Assembly (NCBI RefSeq): GCF_002104335.1 | Contig: NZ_CP020867.1 | Location: 620,001 to 684,000 of the forward strand | Length of the DNA: 64,000 nucleotides | Reading direction: 5' to 3' | Origin: Campylobacter cuniculorum DSM 23162 = LMG 24588 | Lineage (GTDB): Bacteria > Campylobacterota > Campylobacteria > Campylobacterales > Campylobacteraceae | Shown: piece after piece, positions 53,915 to 63,168 of the stretch | Layout of the letters: every line of letters begins with the position of its first letter | How positions within the stretch are numbered: the first letter of the stretch is position 1 | The notes under the pieces: generated by a model | What the model was told of the DNA's origin: nothing | The model's database searches: none | The model's input: only the letters and a program-made list of their open reading frames with translations | Position numbers and translations under genes: made by a program

Positions 53915-55246
53915 GTGTTTGAGTTAATTTTACAGCTTGTCGTTTTTTTAGGAGCTATTTTCATAGGGATTAGACTTGGAGGAATTGCAATCGGTTATAC
54001 CGGAGGCTTAGGCGTTGTAATTTTAGGACTTTTTCTAGGTATGAAACCGGGAAATATACCTTGGGATGTGATTTTAATCATTGCAGCTGCAATTGCTGCT
54101 ATTTCGGCTATGCAACAAGCTGGTGGGCTTGATTATATGGTGCGAATAACTGAAAGGATTTTAAGAGCTCATCCTAAATTTATCAATTATCTTGCTCCAG
54201 CTTGTGGGTGGTTACTAACGATTTTAGCGGGAACAGGAAATGCAGTATTTTCACTTATGCCTGTTGTAGTTGATGTAGCAAAATCCCAAAATATCAAGCC
54301 TTCAGTCCCTCTTTCGTTGATGGTTGTTTCTTCACAAATCGGCATTACCGCTTCTCCTGTAAGTGCAGCAGTGGTTTATATGAGCGGGGTTTTAGAGCCT
54401 TTGGGTTGGAATTATCCTGTTTTGATAGGAATTTGGATTGTAACGACTTTTATTGCTTGTATGCTTACAGCTTTTATTGTAAGCATTATCACTCCTTTAG
54501 ATTTAAGTAAAGATTCTGTATATCAAGAAAGATTAAAGGCAGGTTTAGTTAAAGATGAGGGTGAAATTTTACATTCTAAAGACAAGCCGGGTGCCAAACT
54601 TTCGGTCATAATTTTTCTATCTGCAGTGTTATGCGTAGTGTTTTATGCAACAGCTATTTCGGATAATATCAAGCTTATTAGTCCTGTTATCGTAAAACGT
54701 GATGAGGCAATTATGAGTTTTTTACTCACAGCAGCAGCTTTAATTACTTTATTTTGTAAGATTGAGCCTGCAAAAATTCTTGATACAAGTGTTTTTAAAT
54801 CTGGTATGACAGCATGCGTTTGTGTTTTTGGTGTGGCTTGGCTTGGAAACACCTTTGTAGCAGGGCATGAACAACAGATTAAAGATTTGGCAGGAGAATG
54901 GGTTAGAGATTATCCAGCAATGCTTGCTGTGGCATTTTTCTTCGCAAGCACTCTTTTGTATTCTCAAGCAGCAACAGCTAAGGCAATCACACCCATCATT
55001 CTTACCGCTTTAGGAATTTCAGCGACAAATCCTAATGATTCTTATATGCTTGTAGCCTGTTTTGCAGCTGTTTCTGCACTTTTTGTTCTCCCAACTTATC
55101 CAACTTTACTTGGTGCAGTGCAAATGGATGATACAGGTTCAACACGGATTGGTAAATTTATTTTCAATCATCCCTTCTTTATACCGGGTATTTTAGCCAT
55201 TGTTATTGCTGTAATTTTAGGTTTTTTAATAGCTCCTTTATTTTAA
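53915..55246 (+). CDS. dcuA: Anaerobic C4-dicarboxylate transporter DcuA
   Basis: 443 residues, ten or more spans, Dcu family. Exchanges aspartate, fumarate and succinate across the inner membrane, the natural partner of AspA. Landmarks: GYTGGLGVVILGLFLG and a conserved QIGITASPVSAAVV. The start is GTG 53915 behind TAGGGA. Ends IAPLF. Hairpin follows. Confidence 0.94.
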   Translation: MFELILQLVVFLGAIFIGIRLGGIAIGYTGGLGVVILGLFLGMKPGNIPWDVILIIAAAIAAISAMQQAGGLDYMVRITERILRAHPKFINYLAPACGWLLTILAGTGNAVFSLMPVVVDVAKSQNIKPSVPLSLMVVSSQIGITASPVSAAVVYMSGVLEPLGWNYPVLIGIWIVTTFIACMLTAFIVSIITPLDLSKDSVYQERLKAGLVKDEGEILHSKDKPGAKLSVIIFLSAVLCVVFYATAISDNIKLISPVIVKRDEAIMSFLLTAAALITLFCKIEPAKILDTSVFKSGMTACVCVFGVAWLGNTFVAGHEQQIKDLAGEWVRDYPAMLAVAFFFASTLLYSQAATAKAITPIILTALGISATNPNDSYMLVACFAAVSALFVLPTYPTLLGAVQMDDTGSTRIGKFIFNHPFFIPGILAIVIAVILGFLIAPLF

Positions 55247-55250
55247 ATTT

Positions 55251-55277
55251 CTTCTCTCTTATATTTTAAGAGAGAAG
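55251..55277 (+). terminator. Hairpin after dcuA
   Basis: CTTCTCTCTT (55251-55260) pairs with AAGAGAGAAG (55268-55277). No T-run follows, so it is either a weak terminator or an mRNA-end stabiliser. Confidence 0.4.
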
Positions 55278-55339
55278 TAACATTTAAGTTAATTATGCTA
55301 AGATTTTATTGATTAAAATTTTATCTTTGGAATTCATTC

Positions 55340-56704
55340 ATGTTTAAATTTTTTTTCATTTTCTTCTTTGCATTTTTTTTCATATCTTGTTCCACTCACC
55401 AAAAAGATAATGTTTTATATCAACACGAACTTGTCTCTCAAAATTGTAGTGAAAATTTTTTTACTCAAGAGCTCAATGAACTGAAAAAAGAAAATGATGT
55501 GATTTTTAAGGGCTTAAATGCAGGTTATATCGCTAGAGATTGTAAGAAATTTAAATTGAGTAATGAATTTTTTGATTTAAGTGAAGAATCATATAAATAT
55601 GATGTTGATTTGCAAAGTGATTCAAGTAAAATTCTTAAAAGTGCTGCTTCAACTTTGATTAATAATACAATTTTTGATTATCAAGGTTTTTACTATGAAA
55701 GGACAATGCTTAATCTCACTAAGGCTTTAAATTTTATGAGTTTGGGTGATTTTGCTAATGCAAGAATAGAATTCAATCGTGCCTTAATGCGTCAAGAAAA
55801 AGCTAAAGAATATTTCGCCTTTTATTTAGAACAAAACCGCAAAGAACTTGATAAGGCTAAAAAAGAAGATGAAAATTTTGAGCAAAATATCGAGAAAAAT
55901 TCAAAATTTATCGCAAGAGAATATGAAAATCTTTTTAAGGATTTTAAAATTTCAGAAAATTTTACAAATCCCTATGTTACTTATGTTTCCGCTGTTTTTT
56001 TCTTTATGGATAGGGATTATAGAAAGGCTTATGATTTGCTTAAAGAGGTTTTTGTTTTACATAGTAAAAATGAAGAAATGCAAAAACAATTTCAAATTTT
56101 TAATCAATTTGCAAAGAGCTTAAATCCAAAAAAGCTTAAAAAACATATTTTTATCATTTATGAAAATGGTTTAGCTCCCGCCTTTGATGAGTTTAGTCTC
56201 ACTTTGCCTTTTATTTTTGATAAAAAAATTGTCAGTGCAAGTGTGGCTTTACCTATACTTCAAAAACGCTCTTCTTCTTTTGAATATCTTAGTGTTTTAG
56301 ATGCAAATGAAAATTTGCAAACTCAAAATTTATTTGATTTTGATGCCATTGTCGCAAGTGAATTTAAAACAAATTTAACCCCTATAATCACCCAAGCTCT
56401 ATTGACTACGATTTTAAAAACAAGTGTGAATGTAGCAGTTGCAAACAATGATAATACAGGCATTTTATCCTTAGTTAGCAATCTTTTTAGCATTTTAAGC
56501 ACGAGAGCAGATTTAAGATTTTGGAATTTTTTACCTAAAAATGCACAAATTGCAATGTTAGAAAATAAAGGTTTTGTAGAAATTTTAACCCCTATGCAAA
56601 ATTCAATTTATAGTTCAAATTTAGACAAAAATAAAGATATTTTGATTTTAGTCCGCTCTTTTACAACACAAATTTCACCAAGAATTTACATAATAGAAAA
56701 TTAA
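55340..56704 (+). CDS. COG3014-like lipoprotein
   Basis: 454 residues. Lipoprotein signal with an extreme Phe-rich helix (MFKFFFIFFFAFFFISC, lipobox FISC, Cys17). The rest is TPR-like in its first half (FMSLGDFANARIEFNRAL, FFMDRDYRKAYDLLKEVF) and a mixed domain after residue 265. Envelope role; it occurs with an LpoB-like lipoprotein as here in other bacteria, from memory. Followed by two related envelope genes in the same direction. Confidence 0.8.
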   Translation: MFKFFFIFFFAFFFISCSTHQKDNVLYQHELVSQNCSENFFTQELNELKKENDVIFKGLNAGYIARDCKKFKLSNEFFDLSEESYKYDVDLQSDSSKILKSAASTLINNTIFDYQGFYYERTMLNLTKALNFMSLGDFANARIEFNRALMRQEKAKEYFAFYLEQNRKELDKAKKEDENFEQNIEKNSKFIAREYENLFKDFKISENFTNPYVTYVSAVFFFMDRDYRKAYDLLKEVFVLHSKNEEMQKQFQIFNQFAKSLNPKKLKKHIFIIYENGLAPAFDEFSLTLPFIFDKKIVSASVALPILQKRSSSFEYLSVLDANENLQTQNLFDFDAIVASEFKTNLTPIITQALLTTILKTSVNVAVANNDNTGILSLVSNLFSILSTRADLRFWNFLPKNAQIAMLENKGFVEILTPMQNSIYSSNLDKNKDILILVRSFTTQISPRIYIIEN

Positions 56705-56741
56705 GAAGGATATAATCACAAAATCAAAAGGAGAGATTAGA

Positions 56742-57353
56742 ATGAAAACGATTTTTTTAAGCTTTTTAGCATTGCTCTTTGCAGCGTGTTCAAGTCCTAT
56801 TTATACAGATGGCAAAGCTTCGCAGGAAAAACAAGGTCCTGCTCTAACTTTAGGACTTGATAGGGAGGATTTTGAAAAAACAGCTGAAATTATGGTAGAG
56901 AGTATGTTAAAAAGCCCGGCTTTTTCAAACATTCCAAGTGGGCAAAGAAAGGTTATAGCCATAGGCAGAATCATCAATGACACTCCACAAAGAATCGACA
57001 CAGATAAACTCATCTCTAAAATCACCATAGCCCTTAGAAAATCGGGCAAATTTATACTGACAACCGCTGTGGCTGCGGGGGGAGCTAGAGATGAAATGAG
57101 TGAGGCTGTAAGAGAACTTAGAGATAATGAGGAATTCAATCAAAACACCATAGCACAAACGGGGACTTTGGTTGCTCCTGATTTTTCTTTGAGTGGAAAA
57201 ATCAGACAAGATAATGTAAAATTAGAAAATGGAGACATACAAGCAGAATATTTCTTTTATCTTAGTGTAACGGATTTAACTTCGGGTTTGGCTTATTGGG
57301 AAGATGAACGCACAATCGATAAGGTTGGCACTAGCAAATCGGTAACTTGGTGA
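56742..57353 (+). CDS. LpoB-like lipoprotein
   Basis: 203 residues. Lipobox FAAC (Cys16), short linker and a domain with the LpoB/COG3417 pattern: KVIAIGRIINDTPQRIDTD, SGKFILTTA, FSLSGKIRQDN, and YLSVTDLTSGLAYWEDERTI. In enterobacteria LpoB activates penicillin-binding protein 1b; that exact role here is inferred. Ribosome site AAGGAGAGATTAGA. Its stop overlaps the next ATG (TGATG). Confidence 0.82.
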   Translation: MKTIFLSFLALLFAACSSPIYTDGKASQEKQGPALTLGLDREDFEKTAEIMVESMLKSPAFSNIPSGQRKVIAIGRIINDTPQRIDTDKLISKITIALRKSGKFILTTAVAAGGARDEMSEAVRELRDNEEFNQNTIAQTGTLVAPDFSLSGKIRQDNVKLENGDIQAEYFFYLSVTDLTSGLAYWEDERTIDKVGTSKSVTW

Positions 57354-58384
57354 TGAGAATTGTTTTATTTTTTCTCGCTCTTGCGGGGCTGCTTTTTGCA
57401 GTCGATGAAAATCAAAGCATAGAAGTTAATGTTATTAATAATTCTAAAAATTCCAAACAAGATGCGATTATTTATGATTATATCCCGCAGGAGTTGAATT
57501 TAACAGAAGAGGCATTCAAAGCTCAAAACACGCGAACTTTGAATGCAAGAGTGATGACTAAAATCATAGATGCTAGGGGAAGTGGGTCTAATGAGCAAGA
57601 GGCTCTAAACAATGCTTTGATTGTGGCTTTATCTCAACTTAGAGGCGTGAGCGGGGAAAATTTAAGACAGGAATTTAAAAGTATAAAATTCAATCTTAGC
57701 TCACTTGGACAAATTGAACAAAACTCAAATCAATTCTTACAAAATGTCTCCAAAGGACGCATTGATACTTATAAAATCAATTCTGTCAAACAAACAGAAC
57801 AAGGCGTTGAAGTGGAAATTTCTGCCTATAAATATATGTTTGAACACAATCAAAAAAACAAGCTCATACTCTATGATTTAACCCATACAGCCCTAAGCGA
57901 GAGACTTAAACAGGCTCTTAGTGATATTTTTTCTCAAAGCGAAAATTTTCAGCTTTTACAAAGAGATGAAAACTATGAAAATGAAAACGATTTACTCAAA
58001 AGTGAAGACATTTCAAGCGATGAGATTTATAAACTTGGAAATGTTTTGGGGGCGGATTATATTTTAGAATTTAAGATTTTAGAGGGACAAAAAAGTTCAA
58101 GTAAGATTAATTATGGTGAAAAATTAAGTCTTAATATAGCCTATAAACTCGTTTTTTTCCCTACAAGGGAGGTGATTTATTCAAAGACTTTAAATTCAAA
58201 GCTTGTTGTGAGCGATGATATCAACAAACAACAAAAAGCACTTGAAAAAATTGCCCTTAATGTCAATAAAGAACTAGAAAATCATCTCTTTGCCGTTGCT
58301 AAAGATGATAAGACTTCATCTGAAAATTCTAAAGCCATAAATTATAAACTTGGTGAAAAAGGTGGGGTTGATTTAGGATTTTAA
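57353..58384 (+). CDS. Exported CsgG-like envelope protein
   Basis: 343 residues from ATG 57353; TTG and GTG codons just upstream are inside the preceding gene. Signal peptide MRIVLFFLALAGLLFA. Residues 50-150 hold an LPP20/FlgP-like segment (ARGSGSNEQEALNNALIVAL). The second half resembles CsgG-type lipoprotein domains (LKQALSDIFSQSENFQLLQR, then LGADYILEFKIL). No lipobox Cys. Probably an outer-membrane-associated complex with the two preceding lipoproteins. Confidence 0.72.
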   Translation: MRIVLFFLALAGLLFAVDENQSIEVNVINNSKNSKQDAIIYDYIPQELNLTEEAFKAQNTRTLNARVMTKIIDARGSGSNEQEALNNALIVALSQLRGVSGENLRQEFKSIKFNLSSLGQIEQNSNQFLQNVSKGRIDTYKINSVKQTEQGVEVEISAYKYMFEHNQKNKLILYDLTHTALSERLKQALSDIFSQSENFQLLQRDENYENENDLLKSEDISSDEIYKLGNVLGADYILEFKILEGQKSSSKINYGEKLSLNIAYKLVFFPTREVIYSKTLNSKLVVSDDINKQQKALEKIALNVNKELENHLFAVAKDDKTSSENSKAINYKLGEKGGVDLGF

Positions 58385-58488
58385 CCAAAAATTAAAGAAA
58401 AATTTTGTAGAATTTAAGTTTTTTAAACCATTAAAGCTTTTAAATCCAAAATTGGTGCTTTATGGTAACTTACCCTAAGGAAAGTTTA

Positions 58489-58800
58489 ATGTATGCTATT
58501 ATCAAACACGGCTCAAAGCAGTATAGAGTGAGCGTTGGCGATGAGTTAAAGCTTGATCGTTTTGAAGCTGAAAAAAAATCAAATGTTGAATTGAGCGAAG
58601 TTCTTGCAATCAATGATAAAGAATTAAAGGTAGGTTCGCCCTTTATAGCGGGTGCAAAGGTTATTTTAGAAGTGATCACTCACGGAAAAGATAAAAAAGT
58701 TGTGATTTACAAAAAAAGACGCAGAAAAGATTCTAAACTCAAAAGAGGCTTTAGAAGACAATTCACACGCGTCTTGGTCAAAGACATTCAAGGAGCTTAA
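58489..58800 (+). CDS. rplU: Ribosomal protein bL21
   Basis: 103 residues from the ATG at 58489, giving [20 protein letters not shown], the usual L21 N-terminus, behind AAGGAAAGTTTA. A longer opening to 58462 includes the ribosome site and is rejected. C-terminus with [20 protein letters not shown] as expected. rpmA starts one base after the stop. Confidence 0.96.
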   Translation: MYAIIKHGSKQYRVSVGDELKLDRFEAEKKSNVELSEVLAINDKELKVGSPFIAGAKVILEVITHGKDKKVVIYKKRRRKDSKLKRGFRRQFTRVLVKDIQGA

Positions 58801-58801
58801 T

Positions 58802-59056
58802 ATGGCACACAAAAAAGGTCAAGGTTCAACTCAAAACAATCGCGATTCTGCGGGTCGTCGTTTGGGTATTAAAAAATTTGGTGGAGAATTTGTAAGAGCA
58901 GGGAATATCATCTTGCGTCAAAGAGGTACCGCAACTCATATAGGAAACAATGTGGGCATAGGAAAAGACCATACAATTTTTGCTTTAATCGATGGTTTTG
59001 TGAAATTTGAAAGGAAGGATAAAAACAGAAAAAAAGTTTCTGTTTATCCTGCTTGA
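58802..59056 (+). CDS. rpmA: Ribosomal protein bL27
   Basis: 84 residues. N-terminus [20 protein letters not shown] reaches the peptidyl-transferase centre. No N-terminal cleavage extension as in Firmicutes. Forms rplU-rpmA with obgE 221 bases downstream. Confidence 0.97.
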   Translation: MAHKKGQGSTQNNRDSAGRRLGIKKFGGEFVRAGNIILRQRGTATHIGNNVGIGKDHTIFALIDGFVKFERKDKNRKKVSVYPA

Positions 59057-59277
59057 ATTAATTTTTTTGCTTTAAATTAGAAAATTGACTAAAATTTAAA
59101 TCACTTGTTCATTGATAGATTTTTATTTAATTCAATTGATTTAAATTTTTTAGTCAATATTTTCTATGTGATTTTATCTGATTTAAAGATAAAATACTAC
59201 ACAATCAATGAAAATACTAAAAAATTTTTATTTTTTAAAGATTTATTTAAATTCAATATGCAAAATGAAGGCTTATA

Positions 59278-60309
59278 ATGTTTATAGATAATGTCCAAAT
59301 TCTTGTAGCTTCTGGTAATGGAGGTGCGGGAGCGGTGAGTTTTCGTCGCGAAAAGCATGTGCCTTTAGGAGGACCTGATGGAGGCGATGGCGGAAGAGGG
59401 GGCAATGTGTATTTTTTGTGTGATAATAACACCCATACACTTTCGCATTTTAAAGGCAAAAAGGAATTTTGTGCTAAAAATGGTGAAAACGGGCTTGGAC
59501 GCAATAAAAATGGTAAAAAAGGCGAAGATTTAGAGCTTATTGTTCCACAAGGTACTCAAATTTTCGATGCACAAACAAATGAACTTTTGCTGGATTTAAC
59601 TCAAATTGGAGAAAAAAAACTTTTCTTAAATGGTGGAAAAGGCGGACTTGGTAACACGCATTTTAAAAATTCAATCAATCAAAGACCCGATTATGCTCAA
59701 AGCGGTATAAAAGGAGAGAAAAAACTTATACGTTTGGAATTAAAACTCATTGCAGATGTCGGACTTGTAGGCTTTCCAAATGTTGGAAAATCCACTTTGA
59801 TTTCTGTGATTTCACATGCTAAACCAGAAATTGCAGATTATGAATTCACTACACTCACGCCAAAATTAGGGCTTGTAGATGTTGATGAGTATCATAGCTT
59901 TGTGATGGCAGATATTCCGGGTATTATTAGAGGTGCAAGCGAGGGAAAGGGTTTGGGGCTTGAGTTTTTAAAACATATTGAACGCACGAATTTTTTACTT
60001 TTTGTGCTTGATCCTTTAAGAGAACTTTCTTTAAAAGAACAATTTATCATTCTTAGAAATGAGCTTGAAAATTTTTCTAAAGAGCTTTATCAAAGGGAAT
60101 TTGGGATAATGATTTCTAAAATTGATAGTGTTAATTTTGGTCAAGAATTTAAAGAAAATCTTTTACAAAATTTTAATCAACTACAAAATTATCTTTCTGA
60201 TTTAAATCATCCTGAAAATTTTTTAATGCAAATTTCAAGCTTAGAAAAAATCGGTTTAAAAGAGCTTAAATTTAAGCTTTTAGAGCAAGTTAAAAAGGGT
60301 AAGGCATGA
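59278..60309 (+). CDS. obgE: GTPase ObgE/CgtA
   Basis: 343 residues. Glycine-rich Obg domain (1-155: [20 protein letters not shown] and [12 protein letters not shown]), then the G domain: [10 protein letters not shown] (G1), [20 protein letters not shown] (G3), ISKID (G4). Involved in 50S assembly and stress control. No long C-terminal acidic extension. The next gene overlaps its stop by 4 bases. Confidence 0.96.
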   Translation: MFIDNVQILVASGNGGAGAVSFRREKHVPLGGPDGGDGGRGGNVYFLCDNNTHTLSHFKGKKEFCAKNGENGLGRNKNGKKGEDLELIVPQGTQIFDAQTNELLLDLTQIGEKKLFLNGGKGGLGNTHFKNSINQRPDYAQSGIKGEKKLIRLELKLIADVGLVGFPNVGKSTLISVISHAKPEIADYEFTTLTPKLGLVDVDEYHSFVMADIPGIIRGASEGKGLGLEFLKHIERTNFLLFVLDPLRELSLKEQFIILRNELENFSKELYQREFGIMISKIDSVNFGQEFKENLLQNFNQLQNYLSDLNHPENFLMQISSLEKIGLKELKFKLLEQVKKGKA

Positions 60310-60878
60310 GACGCGATGAATTTATTTTTGAGGATAAAATTTATATCGAATCTTTTTTAAATTCCATAGAATTTGGCGTTTTGGCTATACCCGATAAGGA
60401 TTGTGCTTATGCTGTGCCGATTAGTTTTTGTTTTCATCAAAATGAACTTTATTTTCACGGGGCTAAATCAGGACGCAAATATCAGCTTTTAAAAAATGAA
60501 CCTCGAGTCAGTTTTAACGCTTCAAAACCTTATTCTTACATACCTTCAAGCTTTTTAAATCATACGATGATACCCACTCAATTTTTCTTCAGTGTTTATA
60601 TTGAAGGAAAATTTGAAGTTATCACTGAAAATCAAAAGAAAAAACAAATGCTAGAATTTTTGGTAAAAAAATACGAAAATCAAAATTTCATTCTTAAAGA
60701 AGGACAAGAAAATGGAGTTTTTACAGGCATTATCAAGGCTCAAACTTTGAGTGCTAAAGCAAAATTTGGACAAAATTTAGATGATGAAAAGATTAAAATT
60801 TTGATTAAAGACCTTAAAAATAGAGGAAATGAGCTTGATTTTCAAACCATAAAATGGATTGAAAAATTAAGGGTTTAA
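60306..60878 (+). CDS. PNPOx-like (NimA-type) flavin-binding protein
   Basis: 190 residues, split-barrel fold of pyridoxamine-phosphate-oxidase-like proteins: [39 protein letters not shown] and [11 protein letters not shown]. Similar proteins bind FMN or haem and some (NimA) reduce nitro groups; the function here is unknown. Translationally coupled to obgE. Ends well before a convergent kinase gene. Confidence 0.8.
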   Translation: MRRDEFIFEDKIYIESFLNSIEFGVLAIPDKDCAYAVPISFCFHQNELYFHGAKSGRKYQLLKNEPRVSFNASKPYSYIPSSFLNHTMIPTQFFFSVYIEGKFEVITENQKKKQMLEFLVKKYENQNFILKEGQENGVFTGIIKAQTLSAKAKFGQNLDDEKIKILIKDLKNRGNELDFQTIKWIEKLRV

Positions 60879-60938
60879 AAATATAAGAGTTAATCACTCA
60901 TTCGTTAATTTATCTTTTTATTTCATAAAAGCAAAAAT

Positions 60939-61463
60939 TCAATTTTTTTCAAGAGCTTTTATAATGATTTGTATCTTTTCATCAAGCATTCCAAAATGAG
61001 TGTTGTTGATGATTAAATCAGGTTTGGGCTCATCGTATTTTATATCCACACCTACAACATTTTGAATTTTTGCATTTAATGCACCGCTGTATAGACCTTT
61101 TTTATCGCGTTTGAGTAATTCTTCAAAATCGCATTGTATATAAATTTCAAAAAAATTTTTTAAATTTTTTCGGTTATACTCATAACATTCTTTAAACATA
61201 GAAATTGCACTCACTATAACAATCATTCCTTGAGAGCTTAAAAAATGGGCAAATTGTGCCTTTTTTAAAGATACTTTAATGCGCTCTTGTTTTTCATAAC
61301 CAAAATGTCCTAAAAGTTCTCTAAATGCGTCGCCATCAAGATGGATAATGTAATTAAAATTTTCACGCAATTTTTCATATAAAGCTTGTGCAATATAGCT
61401 TTTGCCACTTCCGGCTAAACCTGTGAGCCAAATGACTCCGCCTTGATTTAAAATTTTAGCCAT
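60939..61463 (-). CDS. CysC-type kinase (APS kinase or capsule phosphoramidate kinase)
   Basis: 174 residues. P-loop GLAGSGKSY near residues 16-24, LDGDAFRELLG (APS-kinase nucleotide/substrate region), AISMFKECYEYNR and a GLYSGAL lid region. In Campylobacter capsules the CysC homologue phosphorylates a CDP-linked phosphoramidate; elsewhere CysC makes PAPS. This copy is alone, next to ispG, with no cysD/cysN or capsule gene nearby, so the substrate is open. Ribosome site AAGGAATTTT. Confidence 0.75.
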   Translation of the reverse strand: MAKILNQGGVIWLTGLAGSGKSYIAQALYEKLRENFNYIIHLDGDAFRELLGHFGYEKQERIKVSLKKAQFAHFLSSQGMIVIVSAISMFKECYEYNRKNLKNFFEIYIQCDFEELLKRDKKGLYSGALNAKIQNVVGVDIKYDEPKPDLIINNTHFGMLDEKIQIIIKALEKN

Positions 61464-61563
61464 AAAATTCCTTATTTTTTTAAAAAAAATCTTAGCATAA
61501 ATAAACTTTAATTAAAGCAAAAACACGCTAGAATTTAAAAAATATAGTCTTTAAAGAAAAAAT

Positions 61564-62637
61564 ATGGAGTATAAAAGATTTAAAACCAAACAAATTAAAG
61601 TCGGTGAAGTTTTAATAGGCGGTGATGCACCCATTTCTGTTCAATCTATGCTTTTTAGCAAAACAAGAGATGTTGAGGCTTGTTTGGAGCAAATCAATCG
61701 CCTTTATTTTGCTGGAGCAGATATTGTTCGTTTAGCTTGTTTGGATATGGCTGATGCAAGGGCTTTAAGGGAGATTAAAAGCAAAAGTGCTTTGCCCTTA
61801 ATTGTAGATATTCATTTTAATCACAAATTGGCTGTATTTTGTGCTGAATTTATCGATGGAGTGCGTATAAATCCCGGAAATATAGGTTCTAAAGAAAATA
61901 TCAAAGAAGTTGTAAAGGCTTGCAAACAAAGAAAAATTCCTATAAGAATAGGCATCAATCATGGCTCAATTGAAAAACAATTTAGCGATAAATTCGGCTA
62001 TGGGATTGAAGCCATGCTTGAAAGTGCAAAATACAATATCAAGCTTTTGGAGGATTTTGATTTTGAGGATATTAAAATTTCTATGAAAACTTCAGACACT
62101 CAAAAAACTATAGAAGCTTATGAAAGACTTAGACCACTTTGTGATTATCCTTTTCATCTTGGAGTTACAGAGGCTGGGACGCAGTTTCATAGCACGATTA
62201 AAAGTTCGATTGCACTTGGAAATTTACTCCTAAAAGGCATAGGGGATACAATGAGAGTTTCAATGACAGGAGAGCTAGAAGAGGAAATTCGTGTTGCAAA
62301 GGCGATTTTGCAAGATAGCGGAGTGCAAAAAAGCGGAGTAAATATCATTTCTTGCCCTACTTGCGGACGCATTCAAAGCGATTTGCTTAAGGCGATTAAG
62401 ATTGTTGAAGAAAAGACTAAACACATTAAAGAAGCTTTAAACATAAGCGTTATGGGCTGTGTTGTTAATGCTTTGGGCGAGGCTAAAGGTGCAGATGTTG
62501 CCATAGCTTTTGGAAAAAATCAAGGTTTAGTCATAAGACATGGAGAAGTTGTTGCGAAACTTAAAGAAGAGGAGCTTGTGGATAGATTTTTACTCGAAGT
62601 TGAAGATGAGGTTAAGAGCAGAGAGATGAAACATTAA
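61564..62637 (+). CDS. ispG: 4-hydroxy-3-methylbut-2-enyl diphosphate synthase
   Basis: 357 residues. Penultimate step of the MEP isoprenoid pathway. TIM-barrel part with [25 protein letters not shown] and RINPGN; C-terminal 4Fe-4S domain with SCPTCGR and [18 protein letters not shown]. Normal bacterial length. Single gene; downstream is decayed DNA. Confidence 0.96.
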   Translation: MEYKRFKTKQIKVGEVLIGGDAPISVQSMLFSKTRDVEACLEQINRLYFAGADIVRLACLDMADARALREIKSKSALPLIVDIHFNHKLAVFCAEFIDGVRINPGNIGSKENIKEVVKACKQRKIPIRIGINHGSIEKQFSDKFGYGIEAMLESAKYNIKLLEDFDFEDIKISMKTSDTQKTIEAYERLRPLCDYPFHLGVTEAGTQFHSTIKSSIALGNLLLKGIGDTMRVSMTGELEEEIRVAKAILQDSGVQKSGVNIISCPTCGRIQSDLLKAIKIVEEKTKHIKEALNISVMGCVVNALGEAKGADVAIAFGKNQGLVIRHGEVVAKLKEEELVDRFLLEVEDEVKSREMKH

Positions 62638-63168
62638 TGAAAAATATTTGTATAATTTTTTAAAAAATATATAGGAATTTTAGGGTAAAATTAGAGTATG
62701 AATTATATTTTTGTAAAATTCTGTATTTAAAAATTTATAGAACTTAGTATAAAATTTGTTAAAATAGAATTTGAAATGAAATGACTTACTTAGATAAATA
62801 CATAATCTTTATAGAAGTTATTTAAACTTTTATAAAATAATCTCTTTTGGAATAAAATAAACAAGTTATTAATGAAAACATTTTTTGCTTCTATAACTAA
62901 AGAGCTAAACATTTCGAGCAATATTGACACAAAAACTCAAATTTTAAAATTTTTAGGCTCTGTTAAAATATATTATTGATTTTTAATGTCGATTTAGTTT
63001 CTATTATTTTAGAATCTCAAAATTCAGAAGCTTTGAATATTAATGAAGTTGCATTTTTCAAAGAAAGTATTAAAATTCGAAGTCTTTTAGCAAAATATCC
63101 TCCAAAAAGCAAGGCAAATAGAGTGAATAAAGGAGTGAAAATCAAGCTTGTCCTTTTAAAATTTAAAT
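62638..63168. other. Decayed intergenic DNA with gene fragments
   Basis: An ATG at 62873 opens 34 codons (MKTFFASITKELNISSNIDT...) to a stop at about 62979. Another frame then continues as protein-like sequence (LESQNSEALNINEVAFFKES ... VNKGVKIKLVLLKF) into the mrdA 3' end. A lost gene with one frameshift is the simplest reading. No family recognised. Confidence 0.4.
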
